From JANYHH01 sp965249745 (GTDB taxonomy: Bacteria > Deinococcota > Deinococci > Deinococcales > JAAFIG01): a stretch of DNA of 64,000 bases. The translations under genes were made by a program, and so were the position numbers. Shown here piece by piece: positions 16,947 through 26,095 of the stretch; the first letter of the stretch is position 1; each line of letters opens with the position of its first letter. The stretch covers positions 1,178,001 through 1,242,000 of the forward strand of contig OZ252252.1 in NCBI GenBank assembly GCA_965249745.1, given 5' to 3'. The notes under the pieces are model-generated. The model saw only the letters and a list, made by a program, of their open reading frames with translations. It did no database searches and had not been told where the DNA came from.

Positions 16947-18542
16947 GTGCGACGCCTGGAGATTCAAAACCTGGCTATCATTGACCGCCTCGAGCTAACC
17001 CTCGGGGAGGGCTTCAACGTCTTCACCGGCGAGACCGGCGCGGGCAAGAGCATCATCGTGGACGCGATCTGGTTGCTGACCGGGGCGCGGGCCGACGCCG
17101 AACTGGTGCGGAGCGGACAGGAATCCCTGCTGGTGACGGGTTTGTGGGACGACTTGACGCTCAGCCGCCGCGTCTCGCAATCGGGGCGGAGCGTGGCGCG
17201 AATTGACGGCGAGGTCGTCAGCAACCGCGAACTCTCGGAACGCGCCAGCGACTTGGTGACGGTTCACTGGCAGCACGCGGCCCAGGCGCTGCTAGAACCC
17301 AAGTACCACCGCGAGTTCCTGGACGCGGGGCTTTCAAAACCTGGGCGGCAAACCCTGGACGCGTACCGCGAGACCTTCAAGCGATTTTCCGAGGCCAACG
17401 CGCGGCTCGAGGCGCTCCGAGAATCCGAACGCGAGCGGGCCCGGCGGGCGGATCTGCTGTCCTATCAACTGCGCGAGATCGTGGACGCCAAACTGCAACC
17501 CGGCGAAGAGGAAAGCCTGAAAGTTGAACGCGAACGGCTCTCCAACGCGGAACGGATCGCGCTCGAGACCGGGAACGCCGTAGATGCCTTGGAGGACGCC
17601 GAGGTCAACGCGGCCGCGCTGATCGCCGACGCGATCAAAGCGCTCGGCAGCGCGGGACGCTTCGATCCGGCGGCGGCACAACTGGCAGTCGAACTCCGCG
17701 AAACCTTATCTAGCTTGCAAGCCGTGGCGGGCGAAGCCAGAGAGCTGCTGGAACGCGCCTCGGCTGACCCGGAAACGCTGGACGAGGTGGAGGGCCGACT
17801 GGCGCTTCTGGAAAAGCTCAAGACCAAGTACGGCTCGAGCCTGCCCGAAGTGCTGGAGTACGCCGACGAGCTGAGGGGCGAACTCGAGACCTTGCAACGC
17901 GCAGAAAACGATGCTACGGAACTGGAAGCGCAGTTGCAACCCTTGCGCACCAAACTGGAGAAACTGGCTAAAGACCTCTCCAAAGCCCGGTCTGACACGG
18001 CTGCTCGGGTCGCGCCGCAATTGCAAACGATCATCCGCAATCTGGGGATGCCGAAAGCCCGTTTAGAGTTCGCGCTCTACGCGGCTCAACCCACGATTCA
18101 CGGCGCGGAGGATATTGAGATTCGCTTCAACGCCAACAGCGGCGAGGAGCTGGGGTCGCTCAGCAAAATCGCCTCTGGCGGTGAGCTGTCGCGCGTCATG
18201 CTGGCGCTCTCGGCGGTGCTGGGCGCGAACACACCGACGGTCATCTTCGACGAGGTGGACGCGGGCATCGGCGGCTCGGCCGCCAGTGCGGTCGGAGAGC
18301 AACTCGAGACGCTCTCCCGCACCCATCAGGTGCTGGTCGTGACGCACTTGGCGCAGATCGCGGCGCGGGCCAAGCATCACTTCAAAGTTGAAAAATTGGA
18401 ACGCGACGGACGCACTGTGACCGGCGTGATTCTGCTCAGTGGCGAGGCGCGGGTCCGGGAACTGGCGCGGATGCTGAGCGGTAGCGACTCGAGCACCGCG
18501 ATGGCGCACGCGAGGGAATTGTTAGGATTGGTCAAGTCTTGA
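16947..18542 (+). CDS. recN: DNA repair protein RecN
   Basis: 531 residues, an SMC-like ATPase for double-strand break repair. It has the N-terminal Walker A GETGAGKSI with the family start RRLEIQNLAIIDRLEL, a central coiled coil (about 140-370, shorter than in E. coli RecN), and the C-terminal IASGGELSRVMLAL signature with TVIFDEVDAGIGG Walker B and VVTHLAQIAA switch His. RecN tethers broken DNA ends and works with RecA, and is important for radiation tolerance in Deinococcus. The GTG at 16947 is supported by the family N-terminus and the adjacent TATAAT. It is divergent from the STAND regulator. Confidence 0.95.
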   Translation: MRRLEIQNLAIIDRLELTLGEGFNVFTGETGAGKSIIVDAIWLLTGARADAELVRSGQESLLVTGLWDDLTLSRRVSQSGRSVARIDGEVVSNRELSERASDLVTVHWQHAAQALLEPKYHREFLDAGLSKPGRQTLDAYRETFKRFSEANARLEALRESERERARRADLLSYQLREIVDAKLQPGEEESLKVERERLSNAERIALETGNAVDALEDAEVNAAALIADAIKALGSAGRFDPAAAQLAVELRETLSSLQAVAGEARELLERASADPETLDEVEGRLALLEKLKTKYGSSLPEVLEYADELRGELETLQRAENDATELEAQLQPLRTKLEKLAKDLSKARSDTAARVAPQLQTIIRNLGMPKARLEFALYAAQPTIHGAEDIEIRFNANSGEELGSLSKIASGGELSRVMLALSAVLGANTPTVIFDEVDAGIGGSAASAVGEQLETLSRTHQVLVVTHLAQIAARAKHHFKVEKLERDGRTVTGVILLSGEARVRELARMLSGSDSSTAMAHARELLGLVKS

Positions 18543-18621
18543 TCGTCACCGTTTGATCACTTGAGCCTTGCGACAAATTCCCCATCTTCACATACTTATT
18601 TGTTCAACGAAGTAGCTCGAA

Positions 18622-18794
18622 TTAGTCCAAGCGCTTCGGTTGGACCGCCAAGAAATGTCGCCGATCAAACGTGAGCACGCGACGGACACCGAGCCGTTCG
18701 GCAATTGCCATGATGATGGAATCAACCAAATCCAAGTCAGCCTAGTGCTCTTGGATTTCTAATGCCCCGGCGAAATTAACTGGCGTGTTGGAAA
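18622..18794 (-). pseudogene. PIN-domain (VapC-like) toxin remnant
   Basis: The minus strand encodes ADLDLVDSIIMAIAERLG followed by VRRVLTFDRRHF and ends at TAA (18622-18624). That is the C-terminal third of a PIN-domain ribonuclease, including the conserved D-x-x-x-V-D acid patch and the TFDRRHF strand. An in-frame TAG interrupts it just before ADLD. The upstream part (NTPVNFAGALEIQEH) runs directly into the MITE-like element at 18795. The toxin is therefore inactivated by both insertion and nonsense mutation. Confidence 0.75.
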
Positions 18795-18888
18795 TACTGA
18801 TAACGGCATGATTCGGTTAACTCACGTATGCGTCGCAGAAGCTTTGTACTGCGACGCATGATTACCCTGAAGTTACCGAACTCAGTAA
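18795..18888 (+). repeat. MITE-like inverted-repeat element, copy 3
   Basis: Identical to copy 2 over 93 bp, with the same central 11-bp hairpin. It sits between the PIN-toxin remnant and the antitoxin-like remnant and appears to have inserted into the locus. Confidence 0.92.
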
Positions 18889-19005
18889 TCTCAAAGTCAC
18901 CACGGATCAGACCCTTTTGAAACGCTCGAGCTGAGCTAAGGCTCGCGGTCACTCCTCGAGCGTCAGATCGAGTTCAGCCTCGAGCGTCAGAGTCAAAGTT
19001 TTCAT
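18889..19005 (-). pseudogene. Antitoxin-like (VapB) remnant upstream of the PIN remnant
   Basis: From ATG 19005 the minus strand reads MKTLTLTLEAELDLTLEE and then stops. A second frame resumes as AFQKGLIRGDFEIT up to the element. This looks like a frameshifted antitoxin start. A leaderless-type TAGACT (19018-19013) lies 7 nt before the ATG, so the old promoter is intact. Identification as VapB is inference from position next to the PIN remnant. Confidence 0.5.
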
Positions 19006-19123
19006 AGGATGCAGTCTAACGAATGCGGTGGAGGGGTCCATCTCGAGTGAATCCTAGAGGTTCAAGTATTGACTCAGAGACACTGACCCTGATCTGACGA
19101 CCTTTAAACATCAATTTCTCAGT

Positions 19124-20458
19124 TTAGAAATACCCTCGAGGGTTGACTGAGGTCCCATTTCTGGCCACTTTGAACTGCAATTCGTTCGCGGGCAGCAGCG
19201 TCCCGCCGCCCAAGTAGCCGATCACCTGACCAGATTTCACGTACTGCCCGGAGCGCACGTTCGGGAATTGCAGGTTGCCGTAATAGGTCTGAACCGTTCC
19301 CAGATCTGTGTGCGTGATGATGACGCTGTAGCCGTAGTTCGCGCCGAGCAGTTGCACGATAGCGACCTCGCCAGCCGCGGCTGACAGCACAGGCGCACCA
19401 TCCTGCGGCGCGGTGATCGTCATCCAGTCGCCCTCAATCCCAAAATCCGCTGCGATCTGACCGCCGGAGATCGGGAATTGCAGCCGTCCGACGCTGGCTG
19501 GCAGTGGCGGCGGGATGCTGTTGTCAATTTCTGTCCTGACCTGGGTCTGGCGTTGCGACTCGAGTTGCTGTTGGCGGTCGCGCTCCCGCTGATTGCGGAT
19601 CGCGGCGATGCGGGCTTCCTCTTCGCGTTTGCGCTTGGCTTCGGCGAGGCGTCGCAAGCGGGCCGCCTCGGCGCGTTGGCGACGGATTTCCGCGAGGCGC
19701 TTGCGTTCCTGAATGATCTGCGCGAAGACGTTGCCCGCCTGAACGCTGGCCACCTGCTGGGCGCGCACGGCTTGATACAAGAGCGCCTGGCGTCCCTTCT
19801 GGGTTGCGCGGAGCCTCGTGATGCTGCCGTTGAGCTGCTGGCGGTTCTGGGTGATGGCAACTTTTTTCAGCTCGAGTTTGCGCTGGTACTCGTTCAGCTT
19901 GGCGATCACGGACACGTACTCGGTGTTCTTGGCGTTGAGCTGCGTGACATTCGTTTTGAGATCGGTGATGACGCTCAGATTGACATCCTGAATCGTGTCC
20001 AGGTCACGGGTTTTCACTGCCAGATCGAACGCGTTCTCGGCTCGAGCCATGAGTTTCACGTAGCGATTACTTTTCTCGCGGTCCAAAGAGACTATCAGGC
20101 GGCTGACCTGAATTTTCTGATAGTCAATCTTAGCGGTCAGCGTTTTGATTTCCAATTCCAACGTGTCAGATTTCTTCTGGGTTTTCTCTAATTGCATAGA
20201 CACGAAATCACGCTCCGTCTCCAACTTGGTCAAGCGGCCATTCAGCGCCGTCACCTGTCCGACCTGGGTTTTTTCTTGCGCGGACAAGTTCTGAATCTGA
20301 CCTTCCAAGGAGTTCGCCCTGGCGGCCTGCGCGTCTCGGGCGGCTTGCGCGGCTTGCAGATCGCGCTGCAACTGCTCGAGTTGCTTCGAGGTCGTCTGGG
20401 CGCTCGCCGCCATGACGGCCAGACAAACGACGACGAAGACTGTGATGAATCGTTTCAT
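19124..20458 (-). CDS. EnvC-like coiled-coil protein with degenerate LytM (M23) domain
   Basis: 444 residues: signal peptide (MKRFITVFVVVCLAVMAASAQ), long coiled coil (about 22-320, including a highly charged RLRRLAEAKRKREEEA helix), then a LytM/M23 fold (about 330-444). The zinc ligands are lost: the usual HLHFE strand reads ELQFKV, and only one His remains in IITHTDLG. Non-catalytic LytM proteins of this type (EnvC) activate cell-wall amidases during division and are driven by FtsEX. ftsE and ftsX lie directly upstream on the same strand, so this is probably the FtsX partner. The ATG at 20458 has GGGAG 5 nt upstream. Confidence 0.85.
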   Translation of the reverse strand: MKRFITVFVVVCLAVMAASAQTTSKQLEQLQRDLQAAQAARDAQAARANSLEGQIQNLSAQEKTQVGQVTALNGRLTKLETERDFVSMQLEKTQKKSDTLELEIKTLTAKIDYQKIQVSRLIVSLDREKSNRYVKLMARAENAFDLAVKTRDLDTIQDVNLSVITDLKTNVTQLNAKNTEYVSVIAKLNEYQRKLELKKVAITQNRQQLNGSITRLRATQKGRQALLYQAVRAQQVASVQAGNVFAQIIQERKRLAEIRRQRAEAARLRRLAEAKRKREEEARIAAIRNQRERDRQQQLESQRQTQVRTEIDNSIPPPLPASVGRLQFPISGGQIAADFGIEGDWMTITAPQDGAPVLSAAAGEVAIVQLLGANYGYSVIITHTDLGTVQTYYGNLQFPNVRSGQYVKSGQVIGYLGGGTLLPANELQFKVARNGTSVNPRGYF

Positions 20459-20585
20459 ACCAGCTCCCACGCGTCACGGCTGCTCATATAGACCCAGCTC
20501 ATAAGCCTCCAACGCCGTCCAGCACCGAGGAAAAGCTGCTGATTCCCCTCGAGTCTGAGGCAAAGGGCTGATTTTTGCAAGCGCT

Positions 20586-21470
20586 TCACTCCGCCTCGCG
20601 CAGGTAACGGTTCGTGGCGAAGAGACTCCCGAACAAGCCGAGCAGTGTGCCCAGTCCGGTGACGACCGCGAGCACGCGCAGCACCACGCCGGTATCCTGA
20701 ATCACCGGCACGTACGGCACGAGGGCCGCGACGCGCTCCGCGAGGGCGTTGTAGCCCGGCAACACCAGCAGCACCGTCACGAGACTCGCCAACAGCGCCA
20801 ACCCGACACCTTCCAAAACGTACGGCGCACGAATGAAGCCTCGCGTTGCGCCGATCATCCGCATGACCTGAATCTCGTCGCGGCGGGCGAACATGGCCAC
20901 GCGAATCGTATTCAGAATGTTCAGCAGCGTGTTGGCCAGCAGCAGCGCCACCAGCACGTACCCGGCGGTGCGAACGGTCGCCAGGGCGCTCAGCACGGTC
21001 GTCACGAACTGCGCCCCATACTCCAAATCTGTCACGCCGGAAATCTTGCGAATCTGAACGGCGATCTCCTCCAACTTTCTGGGGTCAGTCACCTTGACGA
21101 CGACGCGATCCTGCAACGGGTTCTGCACGAGTTTCTGCGCGTCCCCGAGGGCCGCGTACTCCTGCACCAACTTCTGATAGGCGTCGTCGCGGTTGATGTA
21201 CTCGGCGCTCGATAAACCCACGACCCTCGTCAGGGCGCTTTGCACGGCTTCAGCCTGGGCGCTCGAGGCGGTGGCGTCCTTGGTCGGTTTCAAGAAGGCG
21301 GTGATCTGCACGTCGCGCTCTAAGCCGCTGACGATTTTTTCTAAGTTGAGTGTGACCAGCCCGACGAGCGCCAGCAGGGTCAGCGTCAGCGTCATCGTGG
21401 TCAGCGTGGCGACCCCTGCCGTGAAATTGGCGCGTAAGGCCAGCCAGGATTGCCGCAAGTGATACCCCAT
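20586..21470 (-). CDS. ftsX: Cell division protein FtsX
   Basis: About 294 residues with four membrane helices (near 23-45, 165-190, 220-245 and 265-288). The extracytoplasmic domain between helices 1 and 2 carries DVQITAFLKP, and the conserved RRDEIQVMRMIGATRGFIRAP is the FtsE-coupling region. FtsX is the membrane half of the FtsEX complex, which transmits ATP hydrolysis to a periplasmic hydrolase activator. GTG at 21473 and ATG at 21470 are both possible starts; the G-rich stretch upstream favours ATG. It lies between ftsE (46-nt gap) and the EnvC-like gene. Confidence 0.93.
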   Translation of the reverse strand: MGYHLRQSWLALRANFTAGVATLTTMTLTLTLLALVGLVTLNLEKIVSGLERDVQITAFLKPTKDATASSAQAEAVQSALTRVVGLSSAEYINRDDAYQKLVQEYAALGDAQKLVQNPLQDRVVVKVTDPRKLEEIAVQIRKISGVTDLEYGAQFVTTVLSALATVRTAGYVLVALLLANTLLNILNTIRVAMFARRDEIQVMRMIGATRGFIRAPYVLEGVGLALLASLVTVLLVLPGYNALAERVAALVPYVPVIQDTGVVLRVLAVVTGLGTLLGLFGSLFATNRYLREAE

Positions 21471-21515
21471 CACCCCACCCCCATCACACGGCCTCGAGCC
21501 TGCTCGAGTTGCGTT

Positions 21516-22199
21516 TCATATCGCGTACCCGCCGTTTGGATCGTCGCGCACCAGCTTGCCCTTGCGGAGCGTTAAGGTGCGGCGGCGTTGGCGTTCCACG
21601 ATTTCTCTCGAGTGCGTGGCCAGCACGACGGTCGTTCCTTTGAGGTTGATTTCGTTCATCAGTTCCATGATTTCCCAGCTCACGTCCGGGTCCAAGTTGC
21701 CGGTCGGCTCATCTGCCAATAGCAGCATCGGGTTGGTCACGACCGCGCGGGCGATCGCCACCCGCTGGCGTTCCCCTTGGGAGAGTTGAATTGGGAAGAC
21801 CGATTTCTTGTGCGCCAGTCCGACCAGACGCAAGACATTCAGGCTACGCTCCTCCCACTCCTTCGGCGGCGCTTCCACGACCCGAAGCGCAAAGTACAGA
21901 TTCTCCAACACGCTCAGGTGATCCAGCAAGGAATGATCCTGAAAGACCATGCCGATCCGACGGCGGTGATAGGCGACTCTGGAGCCTTTGTACTTATTGA
22001 GCGGTTCACCGTTGACGTAGACCTGGCCCTTAGTGGGGATGACACTCTTGATAATCAAGCCCAGAAAGCTGCTCTTGCCCGCGCCGCTGTGTCCCGTCAA
22101 GTACAGGAACTCGCCGCGCTTCACAGATAAGTTGACCTCCTCGAGCGCCAAGGTGTTCGTGGCGGGATACTCGAGGGTGACGCGGTGAAATTCGATCAC
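21516..22199 (-). CDS. ftsE: Cell division ATP-binding protein FtsE
   Basis: 227 residues, an ABC ATPase: Walker A GHSGAGKSS, Q-loop MVFQDHSLL, signature LSQGERQRVAIAR, Walker B LLLADEPTGNLD, and switch His in ATHSRE. The start is set at GTG 22199 because FtsE proteins begin M-IEF and TACAAT (22212-22207) lies 7 nt upstream. An ATG 9 nt earlier overlaps that -10 and is unlikely. It heads the ftsE-ftsX-envC-like operon for septal cell-wall splitting. Confidence 0.94.
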   Translation of the reverse strand: MIEFHRVTLEYPATNTLALEEVNLSVKRGEFLYLTGHSGAGKSSFLGLIIKSVIPTKGQVYVNGEPLNKYKGSRVAYHRRRIGMVFQDHSLLDHLSVLENLYFALRVVEAPPKEWEERSLNVLRLVGLAHKKSVFPIQLSQGERQRVAIARAVVTNPMLLLADEPTGNLDPDVSWEIMELMNEINLKGTTVVLATHSREIVERQRRRTLTLRKGKLVRDDPNGGYAI

Positions 22200-22206
22200 A
22201 GCGGGC

Positions 22207-22212
22207 ATTGTA
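22207..22212 (-). promoter_or_regulatory. ftsE leaderless -10
   Basis: TACAAT, 7 nt before GTG 22199. It defines the FtsE start and implies a leaderless transcript. Confidence 0.65.
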
Positions 22213-22770
22213 TCGCGCCGTGTGAGTGTTGCTCGAGCTGCCAGACCAGGGTTGGGTTTTGGCAGCCGCTGGGGGTGGGTCTGGTGAGATTTGAAGCGTC
22301 CCGCTCGAGGTGGTCTCTAGTCATGATCTTGGACGAGCAGGGCGCATGGCCGCCGTGCGCCCTGCTCGAGTTTCAACTCTCCCAACCTCGAGTCGGATGC
22401 AGTGGCCTTACGGTCAGAACGAATTTTCGCAGCCTTTACAGAATCGTTACCTTCCGTCGTTAACGTATTTATCGGGAAAGGGAAGTTCCTCTTCCTGGAT
22501 GCGACCGCATCCCTCGGCGCTTCAGACGGGTATCAGCTCGCACGAGCATCATCTTCGGGGGTATTTCAGCCTAGACCGCCCACTACCACAGCCGACCTCT
22601 TTCAAAATCGTTTCCACCGATGTCGGGAGGTGCATCGTGACCCGGAACGCCCGATTCGAGTAGGACAACCTGAGTATTGGCGGGGACACTCCTGGCAATA
22701 CGCCGCCACTTCACTTCTCGCGCCGTCTGGGTCGCTCGGCTGGCTCGGGGAGGATCGAAGGAAGGTGCTC
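22213..22770. other. Intergenic region between ftsE and the first DUF3500 gene
   Basis: 558 bp with no credible gene. It contains a strong hairpin (22334-22368) and must hold the promoter of the DUF3500 gene at 22771. A short inverted repeat, GGAAGttcctCTTCC, is visible near 22480-22495. Nothing else is recognised. Confidence 0.5.
22334..22368 (+). terminator. Strong hairpin, probable terminator or insulator
   Basis: A 13-bp perfect stem (CGAGCAGGGCGCA, 22334-22346, with its complement at 22356-22368) and 9-nt loop, followed by only three T. No plus-strand gene ends here, so it may block read-through between the divergent units. Confidence 0.6.
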
Positions 22771-23865
22771 ATGCAGCAGAAAAATAGGCTTTTGTTTGGT
22801 GGGTTTGTCATCGCACTGTGCGGCGCGTACTCGGTGCAGAACTTCTCGCAAGCCCTTGGGGCAACTGTTAACGGAGGGAGGGTCGCTTTCACAGTCTCGA
22901 GCGCTCAGGTAGCAGCCGCCGATGAGCAGACCACCAAGGTCGTGACCGCCGCGAACGGGTTCTTGACGACTTTGAGCGCCGCTGAAAAGGCGAAAGTGAG
23001 CTTCGCGTTCACCGACGCTGCCCAGCGGGTGCGCTGGTCGAACTTTCCAACCGGTATCTTTCAACGCGTCGGGATGCGATGGGGCGACATGACTGCTGGT
23101 CAGCGCACGGCACTGACCAATCTGCTCGCAGCAGTCCTGAGTGCCGACGGTTTGAAGATGGTGCAGCAGCAAATGGAGGCTGACGAAGCGCTGAAAACTG
23201 CTGGTGGCGGCGGGAATCTCGTGTTTGGCAGCGCCGAGTATTACGTGTCGTTCCTCGGCACGCCGTCGGGCACATCGCCGTGGATGCTGCAATTCGGCGG
23301 TCATCACCTGGCCATTAACGCCACGGTAGTCGGTTCCAACATCACCCTCGCCCCGAGCCTGACCGGCGGACAGCCAATCAAATACACGAAAGACGGCACG
23401 GCAACGACGATTCAAGCGGTCACGACCGAAGTCGCGGACGCGTTTACTCTGATCGGCAGTCTGGACGCCGCGCAACGCACGAAAGCCGTGCTTGGCACGA
23501 AAAACATTGACCTCGTGCTGGGACCGGGACAGGACGGCAAGACCTTACAAGCCGAGGGCTTAGCGGGCAGCGCGATGACGGCCGCACAGAAAACGCAGTT
23601 CTTAGCCCTCATCAAAGCCCGTCTCGAGGCACTGAACACGGACGATCTCGCCGCGAAGATGAGCGTGATCCAAACCAACCTGGACAAGACGTACCTCGCT
23701 TGGTACGGCGCTACCACGCCCGGCAGCGTCGCGTACTACCGCGTGACGGGCCCGACGGTGCTGATCGAATACTCGCCGCAGAGCATGGGCGGCGACGCGA
23801 CGAACCACATTCACAGCATGTACCGCGATCCGACGAACGATTACGGCGCGGCTTGGACGAAGTGA
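22771..23865 (+). CDS. Secreted DUF3500 protein, paralogue 1
   Basis: 364 residues with a signal peptide and no known enzymatic motif. DUF3500 landmarks are WMLQFGGHHLAINATVVG (near 170-190), VLGPGQDGK, TYLAWYG, and YRVTGPTVLIEYSP followed by NHIHSMYRDPTNDYG. The paired HH and the later H-x-H with R are conserved in all three paralogues here and would suit metal or cofactor binding; that is inference. GAAGG lies 5 nt before ATG 22771. It is first of six same-strand genes that end with the HupE-like and second EF-hand proteins. Confidence 0.85.
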   Translation: MQQKNRLLFGGFVIALCGAYSVQNFSQALGATVNGGRVAFTVSSAQVAAADEQTTKVVTAANGFLTTLSAAEKAKVSFAFTDAAQRVRWSNFPTGIFQRVGMRWGDMTAGQRTALTNLLAAVLSADGLKMVQQQMEADEALKTAGGGGNLVFGSAEYYVSFLGTPSGTSPWMLQFGGHHLAINATVVGSNITLAPSLTGGQPIKYTKDGTATTIQAVTTEVADAFTLIGSLDAAQRTKAVLGTKNIDLVLGPGQDGKTLQAEGLAGSAMTAAQKTQFLALIKARLEALNTDDLAAKMSVIQTNLDKTYLAWYGATTPGSVAYYRVTGPTVLIEYSPQSMGGDATNHIHSMYRDPTNDYGAAWTK

Positions 23866-23886
23866 GGCAAGTCAAGCTTTAAAGAA

Positions 23887-23981
23887 TTACTGAGTTCGGC
23901 ATGGTCAAGTTAAGGTTCCACGGCAAAAAAGTGCGTCTGTGACGTAAACGGGAGGTAGTCGAATCGCGCCGTTGTCAGTAA
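23887..23981 (-). repeat. MITE-like inverted-repeat element, copy 4
   Basis: 95 bp in reverse orientation (begins TTACTGAGTTCGGCATGG, ends GTTGTCAGTAA), 22 bp after the stop of DUF3500 paralogue 1 and inside the gene cluster. It belongs to the subfamily without the central 11-bp hairpin. Confidence 0.88.
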
Positions 23982-24010
23982 GCACTCGGCAGAGTATTCG
24001 AGGCAAGGTT

Positions 24011-24682
24011 ATGTTGAAACGTGTTTTCGCTCTGCTGATCGTGTCGCTTTGCGGGGTCGCACTGGCGCACCCGCGTAACGAACTCGTGCAAGCCGCGTAT
24101 CTGCAACTCCAGCCGGAAGGCGTCGCGCTCGAGCTTGACCTTACCGCTGGTGATTTGGTGGCGGGGGCGCTGCTCGTTGCTATGGACGCGAACCGCGACG
24201 GTCAGCTCAGCCAAGCTGAAGTCGAAGCTTACGCCGTGCGGGTGGTGCGCCAACTGCGCCTGACCGTGGACGGTCAAAACGTACCGCTCGAGGTTGCGGG
24301 GATCACCGCGCCGTCAACCAAAGCACTGCTCGCTGGAGGCGGCGTCCTACAACTGAAAGTTCAAGGCTACGTCGCTGAACGACCCGGCGCGCACGCCTTG
24401 GAGTTCGTGAACGCCCACGCCCCGGTCAAAAGCGCGTATCTAGCGAACGCCTTCGTGTCATCTGAACGCTTCCAAATGAATCGTCAAACCAGAAGCGACG
24501 ACCAAAGCCAGTACCGCCTCGAGTACGCATTGGCGGGATTGGACACCTCGAGCACCGCGTTGTGGATCATTGGAACGCTCCTGACCGCTTCAGGTATTGC
24601 CTACGTCACAGTCCGGCGGCGCTTGAGTTCTAAGGGTTTACCGGTGCGTGTGGAAGGAGGTGCGACCCATGAATCTCTGTAG
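24011..24682 (+). CDS. Exported membrane-anchored protein with one EF-hand loop, paralogue 1
   Basis: 223 residues: signal peptide ending ALA, mature start HPRNELVQAAYLQL, one canonical calcium-type loop DANRDGQLSQAE (about 60-71), a beta-rich middle, and a C-terminal membrane helix (ALWIIGTLLTASGIAYVTV) followed by a basic tail. It is therefore tethered with the main domain outside the membrane. It is paralogous along its whole length to the protein at 28621. The mature start H-P after the signal site matches that of the HupE-like protein of the cluster; an N-terminal His of this kind can be a copper ligand, but that is speculation. SD AAGG lies close to ATG 24011. Confidence 0.75.
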   Translation: MLKRVFALLIVSLCGVALAHPRNELVQAAYLQLQPEGVALELDLTAGDLVAGALLVAMDANRDGQLSQAEVEAYAVRVVRQLRLTVDGQNVPLEVAGITAPSTKALLAGGGVLQLKVQGYVAERPGAHALEFVNAHAPVKSAYLANAFVSSERFQMNRQTRSDDQSQYRLEYALAGLDTSSTALWIIGTLLTASGIAYVTVRRRLSSKGLPVRVEGGATHESL

Positions 24683-24768
24683 TACGAATCGTCTCGAGTG
24701 CAGAACGTTTTTTGGAGCATGACCACGAAGAGTTGCCGGACTATTGACGGAGGAGATCAGGAGGAATC

Positions 24769-25857
24769 ATGAATGCACCCACTCGGTTCGTATCAACGCT
24801 ATTGCTCTCTGGATTGGTGGTGAGCGGCGGAATCGTCGTCTTTCAAAGCGCCGCTGGTCAAACCCAAGCTGATGCCACCACCAACGCGGTCGTTGCGGCC
24901 GCCAACGGCTTCTTAGCGACGCTGAGCGCCGCAGAACAGGCGAAAGTCAAATTTCCGTTCGTCATCACCAAAGCCAGCGCGTTGACAATCCCAAATCCCA
25001 ACAGTCCAAATTTCAGTTTCGTCGGCGAGCAATACGGTCAGTCTGTCTGGTCAAACTACCCGGTCAGCGACGTGCCGCGCCCCGGCATCAAACTGGGTGA
25101 GATGAGCGCGGCACAACAAACCGCCGCGCTGAACCTGATCAAAGCAGCCCTCAGCCCCGAGGGCTATCAGAAAATCGTGGACATCATGGACGCCGATCAA
25201 ATCCTCTCAGCAACGGGAACGCCTTACGATGATGGCCGGGCATTTTACGGGATCGGGCTGTTTGGCACGCCCAGCCCGACCAGCCCGTGGATGATTCAGT
25301 ACGGCGGTCATCATTTGGGACTCAACATCGTCGTTGTCGGGTCAAACATCGCCATCACACCAACCCTGACTGGCGATCAACCCGCGTCGTACCAACGCGA
25401 CGGTCAGACGGTGCGGCCACTCGGGAAGGAAATTGATCTGGCCCTGAAACTCATGAACGCGCTGAGCGCGCAGCAACGCACGAGCGCGACCTTGAGTTAC
25501 CAAATTTCAGATCTCGTCCTCGGGCCCGGACAAGACGGCAAGGTATTGCAACCCGAGGGCATCAAAGGCTCGAGCCTGACAGCGGCTCAAAAAGATATGC
25601 TGCTCGAGTTGACGGGTGCTTGGGTGGGAATGCTCAAAACCGATGATGCCGCCCCAAAGCTTGCTCAGATCAAAGCCAACATTGATGACACGTATTTTGC
25701 TTGGCGCGGCGAAATCAGCGCCACCAGCCCAGTTTACTTTCGCGTGACCGGGCCAACCGTCCACATCGAGTTCGCGCATCAAATGAATACCGTCAACCAC
25801 ATTCATACCGTCTACCGCGACCCCACGAACGAGTATGGCGCGGTTTGGACGAAATAA
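24769..25857 (+). CDS. Secreted DUF3500 protein, paralogue 2
   Basis: 362 residues; signal peptide FVSTLLLSGLVVSGGIVVF. It keeps the family landmarks WMIQYGGHHLGLN, LVLGPGQDGK, TYFAWRG, YFRVTGPTVHIEF and NHIHTVYRDPTNEYG. It is the most diverged of the three and carries a 15-residue insertion near the N-terminus (IPNPNSPNFSFVGEQ). AGGAGG lies 7 nt before the ATG. The signal peptide and conserved His residues suggest a periplasmic or extracellular role in the same process as its neighbours. Confidence 0.85.
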   Translation: MNAPTRFVSTLLLSGLVVSGGIVVFQSAAGQTQADATTNAVVAAANGFLATLSAAEQAKVKFPFVITKASALTIPNPNSPNFSFVGEQYGQSVWSNYPVSDVPRPGIKLGEMSAAQQTAALNLIKAALSPEGYQKIVDIMDADQILSATGTPYDDGRAFYGIGLFGTPSPTSPWMIQYGGHHLGLNIVVVGSNIAITPTLTGDQPASYQRDGQTVRPLGKEIDLALKLMNALSAQQRTSATLSYQISDLVLGPGQDGKVLQPEGIKGSSLTAAQKDMLLELTGAWVGMLKTDDAAPKLAQIKANIDDTYFAWRGEISATSPVYFRVTGPTVHIEFAHQMNTVNHIHTVYRDPTNEYGAVWTK

Positions 25858-26095
25858 GCCCACAAAGAAGTCAGTGCGCCACTCGGGAAGGCGCTTTACC
25901 AAATTTTTACCCAACTCTTTTAACCTCCGATGCGTGCGTTGAAGCAATCGCTCGATTGCACGCGATCTTTTTGAAACTCGAGTTTTACAGTGGTTCTAGC
26001 GCGGCTGACCCCTTGAGGTCATCCAGACAGCGCATTCAATCGGCGACGGTTCATTCACCTAATCAATTCGTATGGAAAGCAGTCGAGGTCATGTT

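Noticed and set aside
22402..22770. Extended N-terminus of the first DUF3500 protein
   Set aside because: The extension is low quality, has no signal peptide of its own and would bury the good signal peptide and SD at 22771.
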